In this document: one piece after another, positions 15,728 through 24,528 of the stretch | Layout of the letters: each line of letters begins with the position of its first letter | Position numbering within the stretch: position 1 is the stretch's first letter | Source of the DNA: Chitinophagales bacterium | Lineage (GTDB): Bacteria > Bacteroidota > Bacteroidia > Chitinophagales > Chitinophagaceae | NCBI GenBank assembly: GCA_020636575.1 | Contig: JACJXP010000002.1 | Location: forward strand, 186,001 to 250,000 | Length of the DNA stretch: 64,000 nt | Direction of reading: 5' to 3' | Program-made: the position numbers and the translations under genes | The notes under the pieces: model-generated | What the model saw: the letters and a program-made list of their open reading frames with translations, nothing else | The model's database searches: none | What the model was told of the DNA's origin: nothing

Positions 15728-18385
15728 TTAATTCTTGATGAAACGAACGGATTTTTTTATCCCGTTTTCATTAACAGTAAAAACATAAACACCTGTCGGA
15801 AGCTGCTGAATATCAGTTTCAATGATATTTGATCCTGCTGTAATATTTTGCTGCCATTGTTTCAATATGTTACCCGACATATTATAGATCTGCACTTGCA
15901 GGCTTTCTGTTTTGGCAGAGCTGATAGCAAGCTTCACCATATCGCTGGCAGGACTTGGATATACCCCGGTTATTACCCAGCCTTTGGTATCATTGATGAT
16001 GGCAGTGGTGTTGGAATATTTTATGCTGCCGCTTAAGCGGTTTACTTTGATACGATATAGGTTGATACCCGGCTGCAGATCGGCATCGGAATAGCTGAAA
16101 CGGTTCTTGGTTATATCCGGCGGCACCTCGGAAATGGTTTCAAACGGCCGGCCACCTGATGAACGCTGTATCTCAAAACTGTTTACCTCCGCACAACTAT
16201 TTACTTCAAATGAAATAAGGCCGGTATTGTTTTGCTTTTGCGACCGACATTCCACAATACAATCAAGTGGTAATATCCAGCCGCCTTTTTTACCCAGGCA
16301 ATAAGGTGTTTCAGTAGCGCTATTAACAGTGAGTGCCGAAGTGGTAGTTATCTGATAAGGATCTGTACCAGTAGGCACAATGCTGTCATTACCGGGTATA
16401 ATGCTCCAGGCAATACCATCATTCATCAAAATTTCCAAAGCTTCTGGCGGTACTACATTAGGATTTGCATCTGCCGTTGCAAACTGATAAGTAACAGTTA
16501 CTCCCACAGAAGGCATAGCTGCCAAAGATTGAATATTCCAGGTCCTGTTGATACCATAAGTCGGAAATGCAATCGATGGAGCAATGCCCGTATCTACTCT
16601 TGCTGCATAATTATCTCCTCCTCCCCCTGCTATAAAGACAGGATTGTAACTTGTATGGCCAATTGGGAAAGTCCTACTTCCCGTAATATTATTCTGAATC
16701 AATCTGCCTGAACCATTGGTTCGAATATAGGTTGAAGTTGATCCAAAAGGAATAATAACACCTCCAGAAGTACCTCCAGCAATAGTTAAATCGCTTGTAT
16801 CCAATTGAACATAAGTACCGGGACCGGTATTCAATAATGAAACAAATCCATTTATAGTTTTGTCACTTGTTACCGTAGTGATATTTCCAGAAGGCGATCC
16901 TCCTATTTCTAGGCCACCAGACCCCATAGAATTTACATTTATAACTCCTGTACCTCCTAATTCAGCTGTAATCCCATTAATAATGAACTTCCTACCAGTA
17001 GATGAAGAAATTATAACATTACCGGTGCCAGTAATACCGTTTCTAAAATATTTATGTGAATCACCCTCGAATGTAATATTGCCATTTGCTTCAAAAACTC
17101 CATTGATCACAGTTGAATCGTTTCCTCCAACAAATCCAATATTAGATGTTGTTCTAAAAATTGGAATTGTGAATGCATCTGCATTAGGGAAAAAAGTCAC
17201 TCCGCTACTCGAAAATGGTGATGATGGTGTATATTCTAAAACAGATTGATCTTGATATATAAAATTATCTGCATTGACTCCTGCACCTGCAGCTGTCATC
17301 CCTGTGCTTTCAACTCGCAATGTCCCACCTGTTAAAACATTTATAGTCGGATTACCAGCACCAAATGTTGGCGGAGTACTTGCAATTTCAAGTACAAATA
17401 TGCCTCCATTTTCAATTGTAATATCATCTCCTACTCCATCATCAACAGTAAATGTTATAGAAGAATAAATTAATACGCCTCCATTTTGTATAAATAATTG
17501 ATCTGCTGAAGTATTTCCATCTATTGTAACAGTATCTCCATTTTGAATCAAAATTGTATCAGCTGCTGAAGTCGGAGCTACACCTGCTACTGTCCAATTG
17601 ATATTGTCTGGAGAAGACTCCCATGTAGCAGGGTCACTCCAATCACCTGTTTGAACTGATCTGTAATAATCTGAACTGGCAGGTATGGATGGGACTATTG
17701 TCAGATCAAAATCATCAATACCTAATCCATCATCCGCACCTGTTGCATTAAAGTCAGTCCAACGAATAAAAAAAGTGGCTCCAACGGGTATATTTAAACC
17801 AGTAATCGTACTGCTCACATTTGTTCTGTTTGGAGCTGCATTACCATTCAATGCTCCAGTTGCTCCTGTAGTAACAGGAGCAGTAAAATCAAGTGGATTG
17901 AAATTCGTCCAGGTTCCATTGTTTAACGTAGTCGCATTCAGGCTATACTGAAAATCCAATTGGTCAACTCTACCAGTTGTGCCCAATCTCCATTGCTCAC
18001 CAGTATATGCTATCAGTAAGGCATTAATAGGTGCCCCGGAGTTATTTGTAAACCAGAAACCAAATGTTGGATTTAATGACCCAGATTGTAATCCACCCAA
18101 TGTTCTATCAGGATCTGCCGTAAGTCCAAAATTGTAAGAGTCACCAGCATTATTTGAGCCAGTACCAAATGTGATATCAAAATTGGCATTCGTACCGCTT
18201 TCTATAAAATACCAACCATTTAAAAGCACATTAACATTATTTAAACTCCCACCAGTAATTCCATTGTAAGATGAAGTACCAAAAGCATCAAAATCTTGTG
18301 TATACGAAGGCCCTGTCAACGAATACTGCGCCGTAACAATAATGGAAAAAAATAAAAATATTACAGATATAATCCCCTTCCGCAT
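15728..18385 (-). CDS. Large T9SS-sorted surface protein (beta-helix-like)
   Basis: The 885-residue product has a signal peptide ending near VTAQ and a type A sorting domain from about residue 800 (VYPSPASDMVKLAIS, LPTGVYVFTVNENG, KSVRFIKN). The N-terminal 230 residues form a jelly-roll-like domain ending in GLGIDDFDLTI. Residues about 245-560 carry repeated short strands (TVTIDGNTSADQLFIQNGG, ITIENGGIFVL, INVLTGGTLRVES) as in right-handed beta-helix proteins. Residues near 690-740 hold five cysteines (YCLG, LDCIVECRS, NSCAEV), possibly disulphide-bonded. No enzyme motif is visible. It most likely acts as a surface adhesin, next to a related protein at 13351. Confidence 0.85.
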   Translation of the reverse strand: MRKGIISVIFLFFSIIVTAQYSLTGPSYTQDFDAFGTSSYNGITGGSLNNVNVLLNGWYFIESGTNANFDITFGTGSNNAGDSYNFGLTADPDRTLGGLQSGSLNPTFGFWFTNNSGAPINALLIAYTGEQWRLGTTGRVDQLDFQYSLNATTLNNGTWTNFNPLDFTAPVTTGATGALNGNAAPNRTNVSSTITGLNIPVGATFFIRWTDFNATGADDGLGIDDFDLTIVPSIPASSDYYRSVQTGDWSDPATWESSPDNINWTVAGVAPTSAADTILIQNGDTVTIDGNTSADQLFIQNGGVLIYSSITFTVDDGVGDDITIENGGIFVLEIASTPPTFGAGNPTINVLTGGTLRVESTGMTAAGAGVNADNFIYQDQSVLEYTPSSPFSSSGVTFFPNADAFTIPIFRTTSNIGFVGGNDSTVINGVFEANGNITFEGDSHKYFRNGITGTGNVIISSSTGRKFIINGITAELGGTGVINVNSMGSGGLEIGGSPSGNITTVTSDKTINGFVSLLNTGPGTYVQLDTSDLTIAGGTSGGVIIPFGSTSTYIRTNGSGRLIQNNITGSRTFPIGHTSYNPVFIAGGGGDNYAARVDTGIAPSIAFPTYGINRTWNIQSLAAMPSVGVTVTYQFATADANPNVVPPEALEILMNDGIAWSIIPGNDSIVPTGTDPYQITTTSALTVNSATETPYCLGKKGGWILPLDCIVECRSQKQNNTGLISFEVNSCAEVNSFEIQRSSGGRPFETISEVPPDITKNRFSYSDADLQPGINLYRIKVNRLSGSIKYSNTTAIINDTKGWVITGVYPSPASDMVKLAISSAKTESLQVQIYNMSGNILKQWQQNITAGSNIIETDIQQLPTGVYVFTVNENGIKKSVRFIKN

Positions 18386-18527
18386 AGATGCATTTTAGTG
18401 CCGTTTCACTGGGTATGCGGTTTCTTTCGGAAGGATGGAAGGATATGGCTTAAAGATAAGTACTTATGCCAAAACCTATATCAAGTAATCATGAATTCCG
18501 AAACTGCTTCTATGCTATTGTAACTGC

Positions 18528-20207
18528 CTAATTATTATGCGATGTGGGGCTTGGTTTGGTAGCTCCCTCCCCTGTTAACCGCCGTAACATGCTCCGGGCA
18601 TTGGCGCCTGTATTCCCATTGGGGTCCATAGCCAGTGCTTTTTTATAATATTCTATCGCCTTCTGGTTATCACCCGATAACATGTGTACTTCTGCATAAC
18701 TGTCCCACACATTGGCGGAGTTGGGATACAATCTTGTATTCAATCCAAAAATATACAGGGCCTCCTTCATCATTTTTGCATTCAGCATATCATACCCCGC
18801 TTTATTGATCTGTGTTTCAAAATTCATGTAGCGGTAATGCGGGTCTTTTGACATTTGTATAGCTGCTTTTTCTACTTCATCTACTTTACCCTGCATATAC
18901 AGGTTGCGCAGATGTGCAAAAGGATCAAGCAATACATCTTTTTCTTTAAACCCAAGACAGGCATCCAGCACAGGGTCCTGGTCATTTTTATACTGTTCAA
19001 AACTCATATCAACCGCATATTGCGGGGCTGTCCAGTCCGCATTTTCCCATTGTGGTTTATCCTGCCACCAGGCAAATGATAAACGAACAGGTATTTTTGT
19101 TTTAGGCAGTTCCACCAAACGGTTGTCGCCATAAAAATTAATGTTCTCTCCGGTAGGTTCACCCACAAACATGGCATTGGTATAATTGCTCAGCTCATTC
19201 ACCAGGTTCTGACAGGCAGAGTAAGTTCTGCGGCCGATGATCACAAACAGTTTGCCCGGCTGGTTGATCTTGGCTGTTTCAATGATACCGGTGATGATGG
19301 GTTTATTCTTATAATTATTTCCGCCACCATTCAGCCGCACATCCAGCACCATTTTTTCTACATCATTCTTATTGATGAAATCAAACACTTTTTTATAAAA
19401 TGCCGGTATGGCTTCTGAGGGATCGTCCTGTATCTGGCTGTGGCGCACATATACGGTCTTGCTTTCCGGCAGGTACTCGTAATAATAGATCTTGTCAAGA
19501 TCCTTCAGGTAGTAAGGAGTCGTTTTTTGGTTTCGGGCACTTACCCAATTGTCTTTGGTAACGCTGAAACTATAACTCCGGGGCAAGCGAAAGGCTTCTA
19601 CTATTTCAAATGATTTGTCAAATTTTTTCCCATTCTTTTCCAGTGTATACGTCATGGTAGGCTTTACCTGTCTGATCACTTTCTGCGCTTCTAATGTTTC
19701 GGGAATGGTGAGGTAATCCAACCCATAAGCCATAAAGAAAAAATCATTTTCTGCCGGGAAGATGGGCTTTACTGCTTCAAGGGCTTTATCAACCGGCATC
19801 CCTTCAACGCTGATCACTTTGGCACCTACCACATCTTCATATTTCTTATCGCATCCTTCTATATACACCCCATCGCTGAACCGGTAAAGGTTAAGCGGAA
19901 GTATATGATACTTGATAGGCGACATATGCCAGTAAATGGAAGTGTGGCCATAGCCAAACATAGCAACCAGTTTGCTGAATCCCGCCATGATCTCATTTTC
20001 CGAAAGTTTGGGAATATCGTTGTATAACTGGTTGGCAGTTTTGTCAAACTCTTCAGCAGTTACTTTCTTGAACAGGTGAGAATAGTCCTTATGCACGGTT
20101 TGCTGTAAAAAACGCAGATCGCTTTGCCAGTCGGCAGCGGTAAATTGTTGTGCAAAAACGGAAACGGATACAAACAGTAAAAGGCAGCAACTTAGTATTC
20201 TTTTCAT
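18528..20207 (-). CDS. S41-type (tail-specific) protease-like protein with C-terminal TPR
   Basis: The 559-residue protein has a signal peptide ending near VFAQ, so it acts in the periplasm or outside. Residues about 130-180 resemble the PDZ-like region (GAKVISVEGMPVDKALEAV). The S41 peptidase core follows with VLDVRLNGGGNN near 290 and RRTYSACQN near 332, where the serine in YSAC is the presumed nucleophile. The last 100 residues form TPR-like helices (AEVHMLSGDNQKAIEYYKKALAMDP). Whether it is active is not certain from sequence. The substrate is unknown. It stands alone, in the same orientation as the two T9SS genes downstream. Confidence 0.82.
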   Translation of the reverse strand: MKRILSCCLLLFVSVSVFAQQFTAADWQSDLRFLQQTVHKDYSHLFKKVTAEEFDKTANQLYNDIPKLSENEIMAGFSKLVAMFGYGHTSIYWHMSPIKYHILPLNLYRFSDGVYIEGCDKKYEDVVGAKVISVEGMPVDKALEAVKPIFPAENDFFFMAYGLDYLTIPETLEAQKVIRQVKPTMTYTLEKNGKKFDKSFEIVEAFRLPRSYSFSVTKDNWVSARNQKTTPYYLKDLDKIYYYEYLPESKTVYVRHSQIQDDPSEAIPAFYKKVFDFINKNDVEKMVLDVRLNGGGNNYKNKPIITGIIETAKINQPGKLFVIIGRRTYSACQNLVNELSNYTNAMFVGEPTGENINFYGDNRLVELPKTKIPVRLSFAWWQDKPQWENADWTAPQYAVDMSFEQYKNDQDPVLDACLGFKEKDVLLDPFAHLRNLYMQGKVDEVEKAAIQMSKDPHYRYMNFETQINKAGYDMLNAKMMKEALYIFGLNTRLYPNSANVWDSYAEVHMLSGDNQKAIEYYKKALAMDPNGNTGANARSMLRRLTGEGATKPSPTSHNN

Positions 20208-20425
20208 GGCAGTAGGTTTAAAGTGAAACTAAAAAAAGTAAAGGGCTAACCATCCGCTTACTATGTAAGCGGTCAAAGGCTATGACGAACAGGCGGGAAT
20301 AAATGTTACATATAAAATTGACAGATTTGCTATTGCGATTCACTTATTCATCGATCTTCCTTTATTATGAAGTAATTAGGACATTGTAGTGAATATTAAT
20401 TGTATAAAAAGGTAAAGAAGCCAAG

Positions 20426-20441
20426 CCGCCGAAAACGGCGG
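20426..20441. repeat. GC-rich hairpin of a dispersed Bacteroidota-type repeat
   Basis: CCGCCG and CGGCGG pair around an AAAA loop, and GGTGGCG follows immediately. From memory, GGTGGCGTAGGACTGTGAAC followed by a TTTTCTTTG..TTTCTTTC block recurs between genes in many Bacteroidota genomes; I cannot verify the copy number here. Confidence 0.5.
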
Positions 20442-20492
20442 GGTGGCGTAGGACTGTGAACAGGCGCTTCGTTTTCGGGCTGCTTTTCTTTG

Positions 20493-20524
20493 TTTCTTTC
20501 TTTTGCAGAAGCAAAAGAAAGAAA
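20493..20524. repeat. 14-bp perfect inverted repeat
   Basis: TTTCTTTCTTTTGC pairs perfectly with GCAAAAGAAAGAAA around an AGAA loop. It is part of the same intergenic repeat block and could also terminate transcription in either direction. Confidence 0.75.
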
Positions 20525-20690
20525 GGAATTAGCATGAATCGCATCTTGTTTGTTATAACTAGTCCTATCTTTCTCCTAACTCTTAAAGTGACATATATAT
20601 TTAGAAACTTGATGCAGATATGCGATGTGATTTGTGTAAGATTAATACACAACGCTTATAGGCACACAACTTTTATGTTGTAAGTGTATG

Positions 20691-20745
20691 GGATTCCTCT
20701 CCCTGATCCTTCGACTACGCTCAGGAGTCGGGATCGGAATGACAG
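20691..20745 (-). repeat. Dispersed intergenic repeat, copy 2
   Basis: Read on the reverse strand it starts CTGTCATTCCGATCCC and ends AGAGGAATCC, like the copy at 8456-8506. The core here is CTCCTGAGCGTAGTCGAAGG, with a small internal hairpin (CTCCTGA/TCAGGGAG). Confidence 0.75.
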
Positions 20746-20769
20746 GAACAAAATACCACTAACTACAAA

Positions 20770-21153
20770 CTATTTCTGCTTTAATTTAACATCGGGAAAA
20801 AGCGCTGCTATCAGCATGATAATTGAAGCGATCATCACCAACCAGATACCGAATTTTCTTTCAGGACAAATTCCCCCGGAACAAATAGCCAGTACAAAAA
20901 AATTGCGGATCATCCAGGCAAGGTTGATACCGGTTACCAACAGGTTCCATTGTTTGGCCCACAAACGGGGCAGCATGGTAAAAGGAATATAAAAAAGCAC
21001 CAGGAAGAAATGCCAGTAACCCGGCTTGCCAAAACGATCACCATCCACTCCACTGATGATAATATCTACCCGGGGCACATGATACCAGGGCATAAAACAG
21101 GCAATGATCAGTAATACTGCACCCAGCAGGCCGATCCATTTTGTATTCTTCAT
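20770..21153 (-). CDS. Small integral membrane protein of unknown function
   Basis: Read from the ATG at 21153 it has 127 residues; a longer in-frame start at 21204 would run through a terminator stem and is unlikely. Hydrophobic segments are visible near residues 7-24, 48-64, 74-90 and 101-118. A short periplasmic loop follows the first (MPWYHVPRVDIIISG) and there are two cysteines near 92-97. The layout resembles small four-helix membrane proteins of Bacteroidota, but I do not recognise the family. Confidence 0.6.
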   Translation of the reverse strand: MKNTKWIGLLGAVLLIIACFMPWYHVPRVDIIISGVDGDRFGKPGYWHFFLVLFYIPFTMLPRLWAKQWNLLVTGINLAWMIRNFFVLAICSGGICPERKFGIWLVMIASIIMLIAALFPDVKLKQK

Positions 21154-21182
21154 AACAGGTGCAAGATAACTGAAAACAAAGA

Positions 21183-21215
21183 ACCCCGACTTAACCGGGG
21201 TCATTCGCAGTAATG
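21183..21215 (-). terminator. Hairpin terminator after the outer-membrane protein gene
   Basis: ACCCCG (21183-21188) and CGGGGT (21196-21201) pair around a 7-base loop. The stop codon of the reverse-strand gene is at 21234, and the terminator sits in the leader of the next reverse-strand gene. Confidence is moderate because the T-run after the stem is broken (TTCTTTGTTTTC). Confidence 0.6.
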
Positions 21216-21233
21216 ACTGTTATTATTTTAGCA

Positions 21234-21914
21234 TTATAATTTGATACCAAGCGTAAAACTGATGACACGGTGTTTGTTATTATTGTCAGCACCACTATCG
21301 CTTCCTGATTGCAGTTTGGCAAGACCATGTCCATAACCAACTGCCAGTACAGTGTGCGGCAATTCCACACCTGCTACCAGGTTGATACCGTAATCAAAAC
21401 GCTTCATGATACCATAGCCGGCTCCTTCTTCATAATTCAGCGTAGAAGGATCATCGTTAGACCATTCAATATTTTTCTCGCTTTTAAAAGAGGTGCCCAG
21501 GAATTTGCCTTCTACTTTATTTTTACCTGCAATACCAACAGCGATATAAGGCCCTGCACCACCAAATACTTTTACGGGTCCGGTTGGACTCTTTAAAACA
21601 AATGTGGCAGGTATCTCTACATAAATAGGATTGGTAGTAGCACGGTAGTAAGTAGCATCCGTTGTTTCACCAGCCTGTGTTTTTGAACCTTTCCCGGTCA
21701 ACAATATACCCGGCTGAAAATATAGAATAGAAGTTCCTAATTTGATATTACCGATAAAACCAGCCTGGAAACTGGCCAGGAAATTATTCTCATCCACATC
21801 GCCATCATTATTAATACTAACATTGGCCAGGTTGAGTCCTCCTCTTAATACCTGTGATTGGGCTGAATAAAAAAATGAAAATGATACAAGAAATACAAAA
21901 ATCTTTGTCTTCAT
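21234..21914 (-). CDS. Outer-membrane beta-barrel protein (PorT-like)
   Basis: The 226-residue protein has a signal peptide (cleavage near SAQS) and then alternating amphipathic strands: RGGLNLANVS, FQAGFIGNIKLG, LYFQPGILLTGKG, YVEIPATFVLK and the terminal HRVISFTLGIKL. This is the pattern of the small PorT/OMP_b-brl barrel family of Bacteroidota, whose members sit in the outer membrane. Loops are acidic and serine-rich (SGSDSGADNNN). A precise role cannot be given. It is a single gene followed by a terminator. Confidence 0.82.
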   Translation of the reverse strand: MKTKIFVFLVSFSFFYSAQSQVLRGGLNLANVSINNDGDVDENNFLASFQAGFIGNIKLGTSILYFQPGILLTGKGSKTQAGETTDATYYRATTNPIYVEIPATFVLKSPTGPVKVFGGAGPYIAVGIAGKNKVEGKFLGTSFKSEKNIEWSNDDPSTLNYEEGAGYGIMKRFDYGINLVAGVELPHTVLAVGYGHGLAKLQSGSDSGADNNNKHRVISFTLGIKL

Positions 21915-22045
21915 AATTAACAGTTTGGATTAAAGTTTTCAAAAGTCTTGCCAAAAAATAAACAAGGGATCATTTCTGAAATGGTTTTTGTTTACCGGCC
22001 TGCTTTTGACCTGTGTATGACAAAGAAGTTTAAAAGCAGAAAACA

Positions 22046-22645
22046 TTAATATTCATCACCCAGCCATTGCCATATGGGCAGTTCCCTGTACCGTTTCCCG
22101 GAATACAGGGGGATGGATTGTTTAATATAGAGACGATCATCTTTATAATAAGCCGCTGGCTTATCCAAAAAAACAATATGCCCGCTTTGATAGATAATGT
22201 TTGTAAGTGTAACAGTACTTATAAATGATTTATAGATCATAGGCAATACGATGAACATTGGCGGCTGTAACCCTCTTGATGAATGATTAGTGATCCGGAA
22301 CACCAATATTTTTTCCCATGCAAATACCTGGTTGCCATAACGAAAACGGTTATACAACTTACCCCCCGATTTATTCCTATAAAAATCATCTGTGCTTTTA
22401 AAAGCATCATACTGAAGTGCATCTTTGCCAATTTCGGAAAAATTAATTGTTGATGTATCAGGTGTAAACCAGTCGCTGGTTTTAATTGCATTAACAGGTG
22501 TGCATACACGCATTTCAATACTATAATCAGTATGTTGTTCTGTACTGTCCATTTCCACCCTAACGGCTAAATAGGGAGATTGGCCCTTTACCATAAACCA
22601 GTTGCAGCAAACAAAAAACAAAATAAGTGTTTTACGATATAACAT
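22046..22645 (-). CDS. Secreted hypothetical protein
   Basis: The 199-residue product has a hydrophobic N-terminus (LILFFVCCNWFMVKG, cleavage near KGQS) typical of an exported protein. The rest is mixed alpha/beta with aromatic-rich segments and no cysteine pair or catalytic motif that I recognise. It ends WQWLGDEY. The gene is isolated: a gap of about 130 bases with no gene lies downstream, and upstream are a terminator and a 42-codon ORF on the same strand. Confidence 0.6.
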   Translation of the reverse strand: MLYRKTLILFFVCCNWFMVKGQSPYLAVRVEMDSTEQHTDYSIEMRVCTPVNAIKTSDWFTPDTSTINFSEIGKDALQYDAFKSTDDFYRNKSGGKLYNRFRYGNQVFAWEKILVFRITNHSSRGLQPPMFIVLPMIYKSFISTVTLTNIIYQSGHIVFLDKPAAYYKDDRLYIKQSIPLYSGKRYRELPIWQWLGDEY

Positions 22646-22704
22646 ATTACCAAATTAAGATTTACTGTTTACCCGCAACTACCCTGTATGAGGTATTTAT
22701 AAAA

Positions 22705-22722
22705 AAGCCCCTTGCGGGGCTT
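22705..22722 (-). terminator. Rho-independent terminator after the small ORF
   Basis: AAGCCCC and GGGGCTT pair around a 4-base loop; on the reverse strand the stem runs straight into TTTTTTAT. It is well placed for the 42-codon ORF or for read-through from the permease gene. Confidence 0.88.
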
Positions 22723-22737
22723 CAATTCATTTCTTAT

Positions 22738-22866
22738 CTATTCGTTTTCTTCTGGCTTCAACCCGAATATACTTACATCATTTTGCGAGTACATACTCCC
22801 GGCCCGGATACAAGTTTTTCCCGGAAGATTAACAGGTACGGAAGGATCAGTTGGATGGTAAGGCAT
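22738..22866 (-). CDS. Small ORF, 42 codons, unknown function
   Basis: The reverse strand reads ATG at 22866 to TAG at 22738 and encodes 42 residues beginning MPYHPTDPSVPVNLPGKTC and ending LKPEENE. The codons are ordinary for this genome, there is a Cys/Arg/Gly centre, and the gene is followed by a textbook terminator. That arrangement (short ORF plus own terminator) is what a real small gene looks like, but no family is recognised. The upstream AT-rich stretch TTATCTTTTATTTTAG could hold a -7 box. It may instead be part of a small RNA. Confidence 0.45.
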   Translation of the reverse strand: MPYHPTDPSVPVNLPGKTCIRAGSMYSQNDVSIFGLKPEENE

Positions 22867-22995
22867 TGCCTTAAAACTTGTAGCGCTAAAATAAAAGATA
22901 ATGCCTGCCGATGCAATTCATTGCAGCTTTTTTTGCATTAGGAAATTTACGATAGGGCTTTATTAAATTGTTAAGCAGTTAGTTAGCCCTGCATC

Positions 22996-24432
22996 TTATT
23001 CACCGGAATATCTCTTTTTCCTGTTGAAATACATATATAAAGGGATTCCCAGAGCCACTATCACTAGTCCCAATACTGAATTGATAACCGGCTGCCTGTT
23101 ATGCAGGTAATTATCAATATCATTATACAATGTTATGATCAAATAGAACGCCGAGAATAAAATAAAAAGAACCGGAACTACCGGGTAACCCCACATCTTA
23201 TAAGGCCGTTCTGCATCCGGCATTTTTTTCCGAAGCATCATGATGCCTATAGCCCCGAAGAGATAGGCTATCCATGTTACAAACACAAACATATCTGCCA
23301 GCATATCAAATGAGCCGGTTATAATGAACAGGCATATCCATATCCCATGCAGCCATAAGGCGTTGCCGGGTGTTTCAAAACGTTTATGTTCCCTGCCGGC
23401 CCATGGCAGAAATATCCTGTCCTTGCCCATTGCATAAGTGATACGGGTAGGTGCCATCACATTTCCATTAATAGCGCCGAGTGTACAGATAACAATAAGC
23501 GCTGCAATAATAGCTTCACCTGTATTACCAACCACCACACCTACAGCATCGGATGCTACAAGCGATGATGCTGCTATTCTTTCAACCGGCAATGCGTAGA
23601 GATAAGCCTGGTTTACCAATAGATACACTACGACACACACAAAAACACCGATGAGTAAACTCCTTGGAATATTTCTTTGTGGATTTTTTACTTCCCCTGC
23701 CATCGATGCAATATTGATCCACCCATCGTATGCAAAAAAAGCGCCGGTCATGGCAGCAATGATGCCACTGATCAATGCACCGCCGTGTTTTGGGTTTTCG
23801 GCAGTGAAGAAGTTACCTGTATTGCCATTACCTGAAAGGAAAATGCCAAACACCAGCAATACAATAACAACAATTTTAATAATAGTGGATATTAACTGAA
23901 ATGAGCTTCCCGCTTTGGTGCTGCGGTAATTGATCCATGTAAAAAGTAATACTAATGAAACAGCTAATGATTTTACTCCAATATTCTCTAGCGGATATAG
24001 ATCACCCATATAGGGCAAATGCCAGGCTATTGAATGTTCAGTTACAGCATCAAACCTTGGCAGGTGCAGGAAATAATCTGCATACTGAGCACATACAAAA
24101 GCGATCGCCGAAACACCTGCCGTGTTTATAACTGAAAAAGCAGCCCAACCATATAGATAACCAAAAAAATCTCCGAATATCTTTTTAAAGTAAACATAGA
24201 TACCGCCGGTCTCGGGCATCATAGCTCCCAGTTCTGCATATACCAATGCACCAAATAACGTAAAGACACCTGCAATGATCCATACCAATGTTAACCATAT
24301 TGGTGATCCCAGCTGCGTAGCCATACTGGCAGGTTTCATAAATATACCGGAACCAATAATACTTCCTATAATGATAGAAGTAGCCGACCAGAAGCCGATC
24401 TTTTGGGCAAGAGATGAAGTTGGCGTTGGCAT
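22996..24432 (-). CDS. APC-family amino acid permease
   Basis: A 478-residue inner-membrane transporter with about 12 hydrophobic segments. The first carries the APC signature GSIIGSGIFMKPA, where the unwound helix binds the substrate amino group. Conserved blocks follow: LVYAELGAMMPETGGIYVY near 60-80 and FFAYDGWINIASMAGEVKNPQRNIP near 230-255. The length and layout fit the LAT/SteT-like group that exchanges or takes up neutral amino acids; the exact substrate is open. It lies 96 bases downstream of the ABC-F gene, with no clear terminator between. Confidence 0.9.
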   Translation of the reverse strand: MPTPTSSLAQKIGFWSATSIIIGSIIGSGIFMKPASMATQLGSPIWLTLVWIIAGVFTLFGALVYAELGAMMPETGGIYVYFKKIFGDFFGYLYGWAAFSVINTAGVSAIAFVCAQYADYFLHLPRFDAVTEHSIAWHLPYMGDLYPLENIGVKSLAVSLVLLFTWINYRSTKAGSSFQLISTIIKIVVIVLLVFGIFLSGNGNTGNFFTAENPKHGGALISGIIAAMTGAFFAYDGWINIASMAGEVKNPQRNIPRSLLIGVFVCVVVYLLVNQAYLYALPVERIAASSLVASDAVGVVVGNTGEAIIAALIVICTLGAINGNVMAPTRITYAMGKDRIFLPWAGREHKRFETPGNALWLHGIWICLFIITGSFDMLADMFVFVTWIAYLFGAIGIMMLRKKMPDAERPYKMWGYPVVPVLFILFSAFYLIITLYNDIDNYLHNRQPVINSVLGLVIVALGIPLYMYFNRKKRYSGE

Positions 24433-24528
24433 TGTGATAAGAAAGATAATGAAAAATCAATGGAACGCACCAGCAAATAAGTCGCTTAAGTTTCGGGTAA
24501 GCCCTGGCGTTTATGCCACTTTATTTAT

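Larger units (their letters stand above)
20208..20769. other. Long non-coding spacer rich in dispersed repeat sequence
   Basis: I see no credible gene in these 562 bases; ORFs here have no conserved features and read through repeats. The block at 20400-20530 contains a GC-rich hairpin (CCGCCG/CGGCGG around AAAA, 20426-20441) and a 14-bp perfect hairpin at 20493-20524. A second copy of the dispersed repeat is at 20691-20745. Confidence 0.7.
22646..22995. other. Spacer containing a small ORF and its terminator
   Basis: This 350-base gap between two reverse-strand genes is not empty. It contains a 42-codon reverse-strand ORF (22738-22866) followed 15 bases later by a strong terminator (22705-22722). 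The rest (22867-22995) is AT-rich leader and shows nothing else. Confidence 0.65.

Noticed and set aside
20365..20683. ORFs of 75-95 codons on both strands in the 20.2-20.7 kb spacer
   Set aside because: They cross the repeat block and have Lys/Phe-rich, low-complexity products with no family resemblance.
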